DNA from: Oncomelania hupensis
Taxonomy: Eukaryota > Mollusca > Gastropoda > Littorinimorpha > Pomatiopsidae
Reading direction: 5' to 3'
Length of the DNA stretch: 64,000 nt
Assembly (NCBI GenBank): GCA_036898135.1
Contig: CM072515.1
Coordinates: 19,066,937 to 19,130,936 of the forward strand
The stretch's first letter is position 1. Every line of letters starts with the position of its first letter. Below, piece after piece: positions 35,401 to 45,145 of the stretch. The notes under the pieces were generated by a model. That model had not been told where the DNA came from. It searched no databases and saw nothing but the letters and a program-made list of their open reading frames with translations. The translations under genes and the position numbers were made by a program.

Positions 35401-35742
35401 GTGCTATTGCAGGAACATGATAGTGATCTTCACCCTGTGTCGTATGTCAGTCGCAAACTTGTTGATCGCGAGACGCGCTACAGTACTATTGAGCGCGAAT
35501 GTCTGGCTATTGTGTGGTCACTCTCAAAATTCTCTCGCTATCTGTGGGGACAAACGTTCGTTCTGCAGACCGATCATAGACCTTTGATATATCTGAATTC
35601 CGGGAAATTCAGAAATGCTCGTATCATGCGTTGGTGTTTGACACTTCAAGAATTCTCCTTTGAAGTGCAGCCATTGTCGGGATCAAAGAACCTCATGGCA
35701 GATATGTTATCACGATCACTGACAGATCAGACAATTCCATAA
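32485..35742 (+). CDS. pol: pol polyprotein, order PR-IN-RT-RH
   Basis: 1085 codons, uninterrupted. The protease lies near the N-terminus with RDTGATTAG (DTGA active site, about residues 9-17). The integrase zinc-binding HHCC begins at His213 (HDGLMAGHSG, then CRSCDIC). The integrase core has D283, D343 and E379, a D,D35E spacing, and a GPF module follows at 520-522. RT then follows, with GVIEPSTSPYTSPVVLV, RFCIDFRALNK, D752 in KIDLSKGYWQI and FFDD at 812-815 in place of the usual YXDD. RNase H ends the protein with D964, E1005, D1030 and D1073. All catalytic residues are present. The integrase lies upstream of RT rather than at the C-terminus, which is the Gmr1-type arrangement. No chromodomain and no envelope are seen. 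The protein would copy the RNA and integrate the cDNA. Confidence 0.95.
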   Translation: MDMEVSVLRDTGATTAGVRKQLVSDDQYTDEIRKVISFGGKVESFPVAVVDVDTPFYTGPLHCCVIDDPVVDLIVGNVEGVHPSAGLIVGNMHGVSNDACQNWTPRHGFESVAMVTTRAQAKREVDLPSPLDAKIPDLGVGRDDLIRRQKDDGSLKSLFERAEKSDESKSGDATVLFIIRDGVLYRQFSQKSKITNQIVVPKSLRNSVLVAAHDGLMAGHSGIRRTLQRVLSHFYWQRVSADVRDYCRSCDICQKTVPKGRVPNVPLEYMPRIDEPFKRVAIDLVGPLSPPSEGKHRYILTMVDIATRYPEAIPLQNIDTVSIAEELFKIFARMGCPQEILSDRGSQFTSDLMKEILRLLSIKGVHTSPYHAQSNGVVERFHGTLKPMLKKVIQRQPKLWHRFLPAVLFAVRELPNESTGFSPFELLFGRRARGPMDLLAKTWTGHTDNDEDKTLYKYVFDLKNTITEACELAQENVARAAQKNKRFHDRKAKPRSFKVGDEVLLLLPCNTNKLLMTWKGPFSVVAAYNCDYKIDINGKTKVFHANMLKQYVRRQPVAQESAAVAQPLNNPVQDAEVVFFGEQIGLTAVLPPVSEPEPLPLPTLCTGVTETIDDIAFDNELSASSKAQLKDVFAEFTSILSSDPGFFNGNLDHEIRLTSDQPVRVKQYPLPFSSKEAIVKEVKSMLALGVIEPSTSPYTSPVVLVGKKDGTTRFCIDFRALNKITIWDAEPIPDPEELFSRLSSATYFTKIDLSKGYWQIGVKPEDRPKTAFQTPLGLFQWVRMPFGLVSAPATFARMMRLLSLEEHSAINFFDDILIGSPTWQKHLSHVREVMSQLQSFGLTARPSKIMTGFQQLEFLGHVVGNGCLKPESSKVQKILSVSTPTTKKQVRSLLGLAGYYRRFIPNFASITAPISDLLRSTKVRTQIVWSPQCAQALQTVQALLSSSPVLVLPDQSLPYVVQTDASCTGLGAVLLQEHDSDLHPVSYVSRKLVDRETRYSTIERECLAIVWSLSKFSRYLWGQTFVLQTDHRPLIYLNSGKFRNARIMRWCLTLQEFSFEVQPLSGSKNLMADMLSRSLTDQTIP

Positions 35743-35855
35743 ACACAAAACAATCGGCAGCGCATAATACAGTATGTGTGTTTTTTTTTTAAATTCAGAC
35801 TTTGATTATTGACGCCTTAACTCGATTAAGAAAACTCGGGCGTTTTCTTTTTCTT

Positions 35856-35865
35856 AAGGGGAGGG
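35856..35865 (+). promoter_or_regulatory. polypurine tract
   Basis: AAGGGGAGGG ends 3 nt before the 3' LTR and would prime plus-strand DNA synthesis. Confidence 0.8.
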
Positions 35866-35868
35866 TAT

Positions 35869-37153
35869 TGTCATCAAAACGAAAAGTCAGTTGTTTTATT
35901 GACGCTCGGTTTTCTCGTGCCTATGCTCAATAAGTGTCCAACCATTTATGCAAGAACAATTTTGATTGGTTGCTTTTATAATTTCCTTTATGTATTGATG
36001 TAATGGTGTAGTCACTCACGTCGGAACTGTCAACTCGGAAAGGTGTACATGTTTTTTGTGTGTGCTCTGTTAGGTTAATCCAACAGGTTAGTTTTCCATT
36101 TATTAACTATGTAACTATGTTTAACTATGTAAAAGTTATTATGTAATTATGTAAGCACATTTCTTTGTATAAAGGTAAATTGTTTGGTGTTTACAAATGT
36201 ATAAGGTAATTTTTATTGGAAAAAACAAAAACCATCTTTTGACATTATCCATTTTGAAGCTATGTTGAGGACTGATAGTCAATGTGTTGATGTTGGTGAC
36301 TAAATATCACGAACAATATTTTTCAGAGCTGTTAGTATGTACCTGTGTGTGTACATACCTGTATAAGACTACCGTACCTACCTTGGGTGTGAGTCCTACT
36401 GAAGAAGGAGAAAACGTTCCCCAGAGGATTTCTCCAATGAATGAAATCAGGAAAATATTCATTCAAGTTTGTCACCGCAATTGGAGCACAGCGTGGATTA
36501 TTATTACTTCTGTAAGTTGCGTGTGTATAATCTCCAAGAAGATTATCTGTGGAATTCGTATTTATAATCTCCAAGAAGATTATCTGTGTTTCGAGTGTAT
36601 AATATAATCTCCAAGAAGATTATCTGCCTCTGCTGAGTGATATAACCTCCCGGAAGATTATGGTTGTGAATTATTTACGTTTTGAGGAAAAGGATCTCCA
36701 AGTGGATTAATTACCGGAGGTGTTTGTGCTTTATCTCTCACTCTGGGTTGAGATCGCTATTGGATTATCTAAATCGTTGTGGTGAATATATATTGTGTGA
36801 ATATCATTGACAGTGGTGTTGGAATTCAGTGAACCATTGGATTACTTTCTTTCATTTCATTGGATTCATGTTGTGCGTTGTGGACTACATTGACGTCAAC
36901 ACTCATTCATTCTTTCGTAACATTATTTTGAATTTTCATTGTTATTTTGTTTGTTGAATATTAATTTGTTGCTCTCTGATGGGATTTGTTTATATAAACG
37001 TTGAAAACTTATTTCCTTCGTGTGGCCTACATTGTTCTCTGTGTATGTCTTGTGTGTATATATACATGTAAAACGGTGAACACGCATTCTGACTGTCTAT
37101 AAACTTTATTGTTTAGTTTGCTTAGTATAAATAAACAATTCCTGTCCGTGACA
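35869..37153 (+). repeat. 3' LTR
   Basis: 1285 bp, near identical to the 5' LTR. The differences I noticed are one extra A near 36220 and four extra bases near 36402-36407. The palindrome-like repeats recur starting at 36527. Confidence 0.95.
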
Positions 37154-37158
37154 GAAAG

Positions 37159-38605
37159 GTCGCCCTACCCCAAGTCAAACTTGCACAGGATCAGCAAGAC
37201 TACATAATACAATAAAACACAAAAAATACAATACAACTGTGTATATCTCGAGCGATTACAGTGGCAGCAATTAGCACATTAAAAATCGCATGGCAAACTC
37301 ACAGCGAGCAGTCACAGATAACAAATAAAAACGTGCGGCGATTAATAACATGTAGCACCATAATGTATGATGTAGCGGTTAAAATAATAATTGAAAACTA
37401 CGTCAAAATATTACAGGCAACACACTTTTAAACGTTAAACTCTCTCTCTCCCTCTTTCACACACATACACACACACACAGCTGAAAGTACACAGTATTAT
37501 TATGACTTTCCTAAAACGCCACATATACGTTGTGCTGACAATGGGTCATATTTCGTCCCCCTTTTTAAGTACTTTTAAGTGTTCGAACACTAACCATAAC
37601 CGTAACCCTATCCCAGCCCTAACCCTAACGGATCATTGTTTTGACGTCAAAACAAGTAGGTCTGTCAAAACAAGTTATGTAGGTGTTCACTGGTTTGTCC
37701 AGATAACACCGTGTAAACATGCTCACACACACAAACACACACCCACAAACACACACACACACACACACACACACGCACGCCTCGCTCTTTGACTGGAGAA
37801 ACCATATTTCATGAAAACTAAATGTTGGGGGAGAGTTAAGGGGAGGAGAATGGCGTGTGTCTCGGCAACAATCCTCAGCCCCATATCCAATCCGTTGTTT
37901 TAGTATATAAATACCTACAAATGATTGCACTGTAATTCATCAAGACACGAAGCAAAAACTTGTCTTTTGGAACTTCGCACATTATCATTGTACAAATCAT
38001 GTGACCGAGTTCAGAACTGCAATTTAACGAAAGAAATGTAATGATAGCATTAACATTTATTTGGTAAAGGAGACACAATCTTTCCTCTAAAAGCCGCCTA
38101 AATACTTTTTTAAGTGCGAACATTGTGATTGTATCCCGCATGAAACCTATTTGAAAGCAATGGTATGCAGGCATGCAATATCCACCTTAGCGATCGTGTC
38201 CTTAAGGACATGCCAAGATTGCATATGACGTACAATTATAGCTGCGCATAAAACTGGTTTCTTTTCACAAGACTAGAAATAAAGTAGCAAACTATAAAAG
38301 GGTTAAACTGATATTGAACTAAAAGAAGTGTTACTTTAGATGCAACAATTCCAACGAATAAATGAGAATGGTGCTGAAATCCTGGGAGGGGAGGGGAGGG
38401 GAGTGGTGGTGGTGGTGGTGGTGGTGGGGGGGGGGGAAACAACCAACAGCACTATAGACAAAGACAGCACAAACAACAATACAGTTGCTGGAACAAAGTT
38501 GCCAATCTGTTACACTGCAACTTCTACAGCACACAAAGAAGTAAAACAGAAGTTCAACTGGCCCATTGTGAGAAGAAGAAGAAGAAGAAGAAGAAGAAGA
38601 AGAAG

Positions 38606-38637
<32 letters not shown>

Positions 38638-38749
38638 TTCTAATTATTATTCGGACCCTAGAGAATATTAAAAACTGAAGGAAAAAAAGGTAACTGATCT
38701 GAAATTTTATTTTCGCTCCGCTACGAGTTCCTTTCCAACTGAAGAAGAA

Positions 38750-38784
<35 letters not shown>

Positions 38785-38819
38785 AGAAGAAGAAGAAGAA
38801 GAAGAAGAAGAAGAAGAAG

Positions 38820-38851
<32 letters not shown>

Positions 38852-38879
38852 GAAGGACAGGCAGAGGAACAAGAACATT

Positions 38880-38935
<56 letters not shown>

Positions 38936-39016
38936 GGACAGGCAGAGGAACAAGAACAAGGACAAGAAGAAGAAAAGCAGAGGAACAAGAAGAAGAACAA
39001 GAAAAAGAACATGAAT
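37159..39016. other. no gene; retroposon tail, CA, GAA and AAC microsatellites
   Basis: Contents in order: an ACAAT-type retroposon tail (about 37207-37290) related to 2591-2694; degenerate CTAACC/CTAACCCTAACC words (37589-37630); a CA tract (37735-37775); a GGT/G run (38402-38437); AAG tracts (38570-38634 and 38742-38820); and AAC tracts (38820-38850 and 38882-38934). No protein family is recognised. Confidence 0.6.
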
Positions 39017-39040
39017 AAGAAGAAGATATAAGGAGAGAGG

Positions 39041-39052
39041 CCAAGATGGCGG
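39041..39052 (+). promoter_or_regulatory. YY1-like motif at LINE 5' end
   Basis: CCAAGATGGCGG lies 9 nt from the first base of the element. It fits the YY1 core AAnATGGCGG. Mammalian L1 also carries a YY1 site (CAAGATGGCCG) at nearly the same position, where it directs the transcription start. The functional parallel is inference. Confidence 0.55.
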
Positions 39053-39379
39053 AATCAGCAGACACGCAAAGCGGTAGCTGGCAAGGAAATATGATTTGAG
39101 TGGATATGTGGTGGCGTTGCACAGTCGGTCAGTGTTAATTCTGTGTGTTTGGTTGTGGTTTCATAATTGAAACATGTTTTTGTGACTTGCGGAATCAAGT
39201 TCGACCATTGAAACGGGATTGAAATCTCTCATTGAGCGACCTTGGAGTTCATTCTGTCTTCTATTATCGGGCTATTGTAGGCCTGTTTCATCTGTGAACT
39301 GCTCTAAATCCTGGGTGTGTTTTATTTTGTAGGACTGTCAAGTGATAATGTTCAGTGCTGACAGTGGTACTTGCCGGGA

Positions 39380-40336
39380 ATGGCTACTATTTCCCACTAC
39401 TTCACCTCATCTGCTGGAAAACGTAAAGAACTTTTGTCAGAGTCAAGTGAAGGTAGTCCTGTATTAGGTCAACCTTTCAAAAAAATAAATCAAAATTTGT
39501 GCAGCGACAGTGACAGTTCATTTCACCTAGAAGGTGTAACCTGTGACAGTGACAGTATAGACTCCAAAATGGATATTCAGGAAACACTGCTTGCTATGCA
39601 AAGAACAATGAGTTTCTTATCTACGAAAAACGATATTCAAGAATTGAAAAGTGATATGGCTACTGAAATTGAAAAACTGAAGGCAGAATTTAGTTCAATG
39701 ACTCAGAGAATGCAAGACAAAATAGAACAAATTGAGGGAAAGTGTTTTGAAGTGGAAATAAAGATTGACTCGATGACTGAGGAAGCAAAAAAGATCAAGA
39801 ATGAGAATATAGAGTTGCGTCAGAAATTGGAGAAGGTGGAAGGTGATTTGAATGATTTACAGCAGTATGAAAGGCGTTGTAACTTGAGAATTTATAATGT
39901 CAAGGAGAAAGCTGATGAAAAGACAGAAGGTGTTGTCAGTAAGATTTTGACAGAGCTGATTGGTGTAAAAACAACCCCAGAAGATTTTGAGGCCTGCCAC
40001 AGGGTAGGTCAAGGTGGAGGCAGATCAGGCAGCAGCAACAACAACAGGAATACAAATCGCCCGATTCTAGTACGATTTAAAAATCGCAACCTTCGTGACA
40101 AAGTATTGGAAAGTAGGAAAAAACTGAAAGGAAATTCTGATAAAGTGACTGTGATGGAGGATCTAACTGCTTACAATGCAAAACTGTCTAAAGAGGCGTA
40201 TCAGCATTCAGCAGTGTTGGCCAGCTGGTCAAGTAATGGAAAGATTTTTGCTAAACTTAAAAATGGAAAGAGATTACAATTGAAATATGGGACAGATGTG
40301 GACAAATTGTTCCAAAAGGAAATGACAGTGAAATGA
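39380..40336 (+). CDS. LINE ORF1 protein
   Basis: The frame from the first ATG gives 318 codons. In-frame sequence extends 9 nt upstream but without an ATG. The N-terminus is Ser/Asp-rich. Residues about 67-163 form a long coiled coil with heptad-like Leu/Ile/Met spacing (LAMQRTMSFL through LRQKLEKVEGDLNDL). It is followed by CNLRIYNVKE, the first strand of an RRM-like domain as in L1-type ORF1p, then FEACHRVG, RPILVRFKNRNLRDKVL and a C-terminal basic region. The expected role is a trimeric RNA-binding chaperone that coats element RNA. The frame is intact. It precedes ORF2 by 2.7 kb, far more than the short spacer usual in mammalian L1. Confidence 0.88.
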   Translation: MATISHYFTSSAGKRKELLSESSEGSPVLGQPFKKINQNLCSDSDSSFHLEGVTCDSDSIDSKMDIQETLLAMQRTMSFLSTKNDIQELKSDMATEIEKLKAEFSSMTQRMQDKIEQIEGKCFEVEIKIDSMTEEAKKIKNENIELRQKLEKVEGDLNDLQQYERRCNLRIYNVKEKADEKTEGVVSKILTELIGVKTTPEDFEACHRVGQGGGRSGSSNNNRNTNRPILVRFKNRNLRDKVLESRKKLKGNSDKVTVMEDLTAYNAKLSKEAYQHSAVLASWSSNGKIFAKLKNGKRLQLKYGTDVDKLFQKEMTVK

Positions 40337-41240
40337 CAGTTAATTGACAGGCTAACTAAAAGTATGTGACTCATTGGCAGGTTTCAGGATGCTCGCAACT
40401 GTTGTTACGTAGGCCTAATTCAGTGCTGTATATGACGGTGACTTTTTTGTATCTCACTTGATAAGTAGAATCAGCTATATAGGTCACGATGTTTAATAGT
40501 GGAGTATGCAGATTGGTTGCAATTTCTTATTGCTACTTTCTACAGTGAAGGCCTACGTTAGTATAAACAGAAATGTTTTCTCTTTAGTAGTTGGGTAGGC
40601 CTAATGTGTCAGATTGTTTGATTTTATTTGTCCGGAATTTGGATTTGTTCCTCCGCCTTTCCGTAACTACATTATAGCTTTTGTTTGTGTTGTTTTTTGG
40701 TTAAAATAGTTGCTTTATATATTATAAATATACTATTATATCATTTAATTTCCCCTCCCCCTCTACCCCGCTTTTATTTTTAGCTTTCCAAAATATATAT
40801 TACTTAGTAAGATTTAATAATATATAATATAATTTTCTTCACTCTCCTTTTTTTCTTATTTAGACTTTTTACATTTTCCCCTCTATTGGCTTTTATTACT
40901 GTCGTTGGTTATTGTGGTTTATTACTATAATTACTATAATTAATGCTGCTATTGTTTATCTTATTATTACAGTTATTGCTGTAACTATTAGCATTCACTT
41001 CTTGTGTGAGCATGTTGTGTGTGTGTTCTTTAGTGTGTGTTGTATCCTTGTATGCATATATATGATTTAAATAATTAATTAACTGTAAATTATTATTAAG
41101 ATGATCCAAGAGGATCATAAGAGTATTATCTAATGTTATTTTTGTTGCAAGTATGTGATGTGGTTTGATTTATTGTAAAGATTTTTTGCTGCAATGATAT
41201 TTATTGAACACATGCTCTTTATTTATTTATATTTTTATGC

Positions 41241-41280
<40 letters not shown>

Positions 41281-43045
41281 ATTATTATTATTATTATTTT
41301 ATTTATTTATATAATTTTGTGTTTGTATAGGCAATACACGAACAGAGTTTTGTGTTTGTGTAGAGGAAAATAGTTGTTAGTATTTTGTTGTTGTTGTTGT
41401 TGTTGTTGTGTTTGATTATGAAAAGCACCATTGGCATTGCTTAATTGGAAAATATTTACTTTACTATACGTTTGTATGAGCAGAGCTAATGGTGGCATAA
41501 AGAATATATATATTTAGTTTGAATTTGTGGATCTTTGTGTGTGTGTGTGTGTGAATGTGCTTGTGAAAGTTGCTTTGTTATAAATACAATTTGTTTACAG
41601 GAAAGGTCCGATGTTTGACGTGAAGACTGTATTGCATTGGGTATATGCATATGACATGTAATGTAATGTAATGCCAATGACCAAAAACTGTCCTGTTGAC
41701 CTGTAAATATCTCACTTTAAAGGTTTTTTTTTTTTGTTTTGTTTTGAGTAACGTAAGAGAACTATCTCTTGTTTTTCAAATATATAATGATATAAGATTA
41801 ATAGGCTCTCTCATCAAGAGCATTGGGCTGTATAAGTAGACATGTTTTTTATATTTCATGTTGTAATGTGCATTCGCTGTTTGATGGTTTATGATCACCT
41901 TGTGGAAAGGTTGGTATAAGATAATAAGTGACTAAGTGATTTTAAAATATTTATTTATTTCTATTAATTATATTTACACTTTATTTATTTTTATTAATTT
42001 TGTTTTCTTCTTTTTTTTTTTTTTCTTGCAACATTTAAGGTTTTATTGTGTCCTAAAAGAGGTAAATGACATGAATCGTTTTAATGTGTGTGCTGTTGAT
42101 GATGTATTGGTACTTATTGAATTTTCTCATTGTATTTGAGCAAAAGGAAATCTTTAGTGTCATTGTATGTATGTGTGTGTAGGTGTGCGTGTGTATGTAT
42201 TTGCTGAATATAAGTACTACTGTTTAATTAGATAATGTTTAACATATATTGTGTGTGGGCACATGTGTAAATTGTATATGATCTACTTTGTTATTGTTTG
42301 ATTTAAACAAGGGAGGAAACTAAAGAAAGAGAAAAGAAGAGATAGATGTTTTTAGTTCTTGAGTGATGGTTCTTTTGCAGTTTGTACACGTTGATATTTG
42401 GGGTGGGGGAGGTAGGAAAAGATAAATTACTAGTTTTTAATTATTTTATTATACAGAATTGTCTTATTTATTTTTGTTTATTTTTACATTATTATTGTTG
42501 TTATTACTATTGCTGTTGTTGTTATTGCTGTTATTATTATTATATTATTATCATATCAGGATATGACCTACTTTGTTATTGTTTGATTTAAACAAGGGAG
42601 GAAACTAAAGAAAGAGAAAAGAAGAGATAGATGTTTAGTTCTTGAGTGATGGTTCTTTTGCAGTTTGTACACGTTGATATTTGGGGTGGGTGAGGTAGGG
42701 GAAGATAAATCATTAGTTTTTAATTATTTTATTATATTGAATTGTCTTATTTATTGTTGTTTATTTTTACATTATTATTGTTTGTTATTACTATTGCTGT
42801 TGTTATTATTGCTGTTATTATTATTATATTATCATCACATTTATTACACTTTTTTCCCCCTTTCATTTAAAATAATTATTGATTGACCGGCTGTGTAACC
42901 GTGCACCGCTTTTGAAATTCCGCCATTTGGAACTCTTGTAAAAACGTGTTTTTTCTTGTTATTTTCTTCGTCTTCTCTATCTTTTTGATTTCCTTTTTTT
43001 TAATTTTCTTCAGAGAGAGCGTGACGTCTATTTTCTTGTATTTTA
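40337..43045 (+). other. long inter-ORF spacer of the LINE
   Basis: T/A-rich, no open frame of interest. It includes ATT repeats (41240-41300), a TTG run (41388-41410), GT words and a 285-bp tandem duplication (42278-42843). CCGCCATTTGG at about 42922 is an inverted relative of the 5' YY1-like motif. The spacer may be a second promoter or simply expanded sequence. Confidence 0.7.
42278..42845 (+). repeat. 285-bp tandem duplication in LINE spacer
   Basis: CTACTTTGTTATTGTTTGAT at 42283 recurs at 42568. The following 270 bp match, including GTTTGTACACGTTGATATTTGGGG and an ATT-rich end. The copies differ by small changes such as GGGGGAGGTAGGAAAAG versus GGGTGAGGTAGGGGAAG. Confidence 0.9.
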
Positions 43046-45115
43046 ATGGATAATACAGTTTCTATTTTATCAGCAAATTGTCAAGGTTTGAATAATGCCC
43101 AAAAAAGACGTGACATTTTTCATTTCTTTAAAATTAAAAAGTACGATATTTACTTCTTGCAAGACACACATTTTGAAACTAAGTTAGAGACATATATTAG
43201 GTCGGAGTGGGGTTATAAGGCATACTTTGCTTCTTTTAATTCAGTATCAAGGGGCGTTGCAGTTCTTTTCAACAATACATTTGAATTTAAGGTTAAAAAA
43301 GTTGAAGGTGATAGCAGTGGGAATTATTTGCTTGTTCTAATACAAATAAAGGATGAAGATTATTTACTTGTAAATATTTATGGCCCAAACAGAGATGATC
43401 CTGAGTTTTTTAAGAATATTAATAATAAAATTTTAGGATTTAATTGTCAAAACGTAGTAGTAGCTGGTGATTGGAATTTGGTATTAGATCCCTCCAAAGA
43501 CTATGAAAATTATAAAAATATAAACAACGTAAAAGCACAAGAAACAGTCTTTCAATTAATGGATAACTTAGATTTGTGCGACATCTGGCGTGAATTGAAT
43601 CAGGATTGCCGTCGTTTTACTTGGCGTCGCAGTAATCCGTTTCAGCAGAGTAGACTTGATTTTTTTTTAATTTCGGAATCTATCTTGCCCAATGTACAGG
43701 ATACAGATATTTTGTGTGGTTACAGAACTGATCATTCCTACATTACTTTACAACTACAATTAGAACAAAAAGATACAAAAAGAAACACATTTTGGAAATT
43801 TAATGCATCATTGTTAAAAGACAAGAATTATCTAGAAGAAATAAATACTGTAATAGATAATGTTATTCAAGATTATGCTGCTTTAACTTACAGTAGAGAA
43901 TACTTGTTACAAATGAGTTCAAAGGATATTCACTTTACAATTTCTGAGGATTTGTTTTTAGATTTTCTAATGATGAAGATTAGGTCGAAAACTATATTTT
44001 ATGCAACAGGGAAAAAGAGAAAGGATAGTGAAAGAGAGAAAAGGCTGGAAGAAGAAATAAATGACATTGATAAAAAAATAAATAGAAATCAAACAGATGC
44101 TGAATTATTAGATCAAAAGAAACAAGAATTAAGGATAATAAGAGAAAAGCGAATGGAAGGTGTGCTTCTACGGTCCAGGGCAAGGTGGATTGCAGATGGA
44201 GAGAAAATAACAAATTATTTTTGTAACTTAGAAAAACGTCATTATATCAGTAAAGTAATGAGTAAATTAAAAGGAGAAGATGAAACATATATTACTGACA
44301 ATCCTGGCATTTTGAATAAGGTAAAAACATTTTATGAAAAGTTATATAAAAAAGGGAATGTTGAAGATGGAGAAATTACTGATTTAATTATTAACTTGCC
44401 TCGTTTGAGTGATGAAGAGTCAGATAAATTGGAAGGGGAAATTAATTACGAGGAGGCATGTTATGTATTGAAGAACATGAAAAATCATAAAAGTCCAGGT
44501 ACAGATGGATTTACTGTGGAATTTTATAAAGTATTTTGGAAGAAAATGGGTCATCTAATTGTTAGGGCACTTAATGAAGGCTTTAGAAATGGAAAATTAA
44601 CATCTGTTCAGAGAGAAGGAATTATTATATGTATTCCTAAGGGAGAAAAATCCAGAGATTTAATTCAAAATTGGAGACCTATTTCACTGTTAAATGTGAT
44701 ATATAAGATTGGATCGGCTTGTATTGCCTCGAGATTAAAGAAAGTGTTAGATATTCTCATAAATGAAGATCAAACAGGTTTCATAAGTGGTAGATATATT
44801 GGAGATAATATAAGGTTATTATATGACATGATTGAATATTTAGATAGAAAAAAATTGCCTGGTTTATTATTAAATGTTGATTTTGAAAAGGCGTTTGATT
44901 CTTTAGATTGGTCTTTTATGCATAAGGTATTAACAGAGTTTGGTTTTGGTCAAGATCTAAGAAGATGGATTATGATTTTTTATAGTGATATTAAATCAAC
45001 AGTTTTGGTAAATGGACATGCTTCAACTTGGTTTAATATTGAAAGAGGATGTAGACAAGGAGACCCAGTGTCGCCCTATTTATTCGTATTGTGTGTGAAA
45101 TCTTGGCTACAATGA
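43046..45115 (+). pseudogene. LINE ORF2, 5' part: APE endonuclease and RT
   Basis: 689 codons from ATG. The endonuclease domain (about residues 1-235) shows SILSANCQGLN (N11), YFLQDTHF (Asp40 where Glu is usual in this family), VVVAGDWNLVLD, SRLDFFLIS and the closing DHSYI. A coiled, charged linker follows. RT begins around 480 with HKSPGTDGFTVEFY, NWRPISLLNVIYKI, GFISGRYIGDNIR, LLLNVDFEKAFDSLDW and GCRQGDPVSPYLF. The frame then ends within RT, just before the catalytic YADD, because of a one-base frame change near 45095-45105. The protein nicks target DNA and primes reverse transcription. As written it is broken. The next frame resumes 30-60 bp later. Confidence 0.85.
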
Positions 45116-45145
45116 TTCGGGAAAATAAGGATATTAAAGGTATTA

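Larger units (their letters stand above)
29450..37158 (+). mobile_element. complete Gmr1-like Ty3/gypsy LTR retrotransposon
   Basis: The element body is 29455-37153 (7.7 kb), flanked by the 5-bp duplication GAAAG (29450-29454 and 37154-37158). Its parts are two LTRs beginning TGTCATC and ending GTGACA, a primer site, a leader, gag with a CCHC knuckle, a single pol frame and a polypurine tract. Pol order is protease, integrase, RT, RNase H. That order is normal for Ty1/copia, but here the RT and D,D35E integrase sequences are of Ty3/gypsy type. This is the hallmark of the Gmr1 group, first described from deuterostomes. No envelope gene is present. The LTRs differ only by two small indels that I noticed, so the insertion appears very recent. 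Confidence 0.93.
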
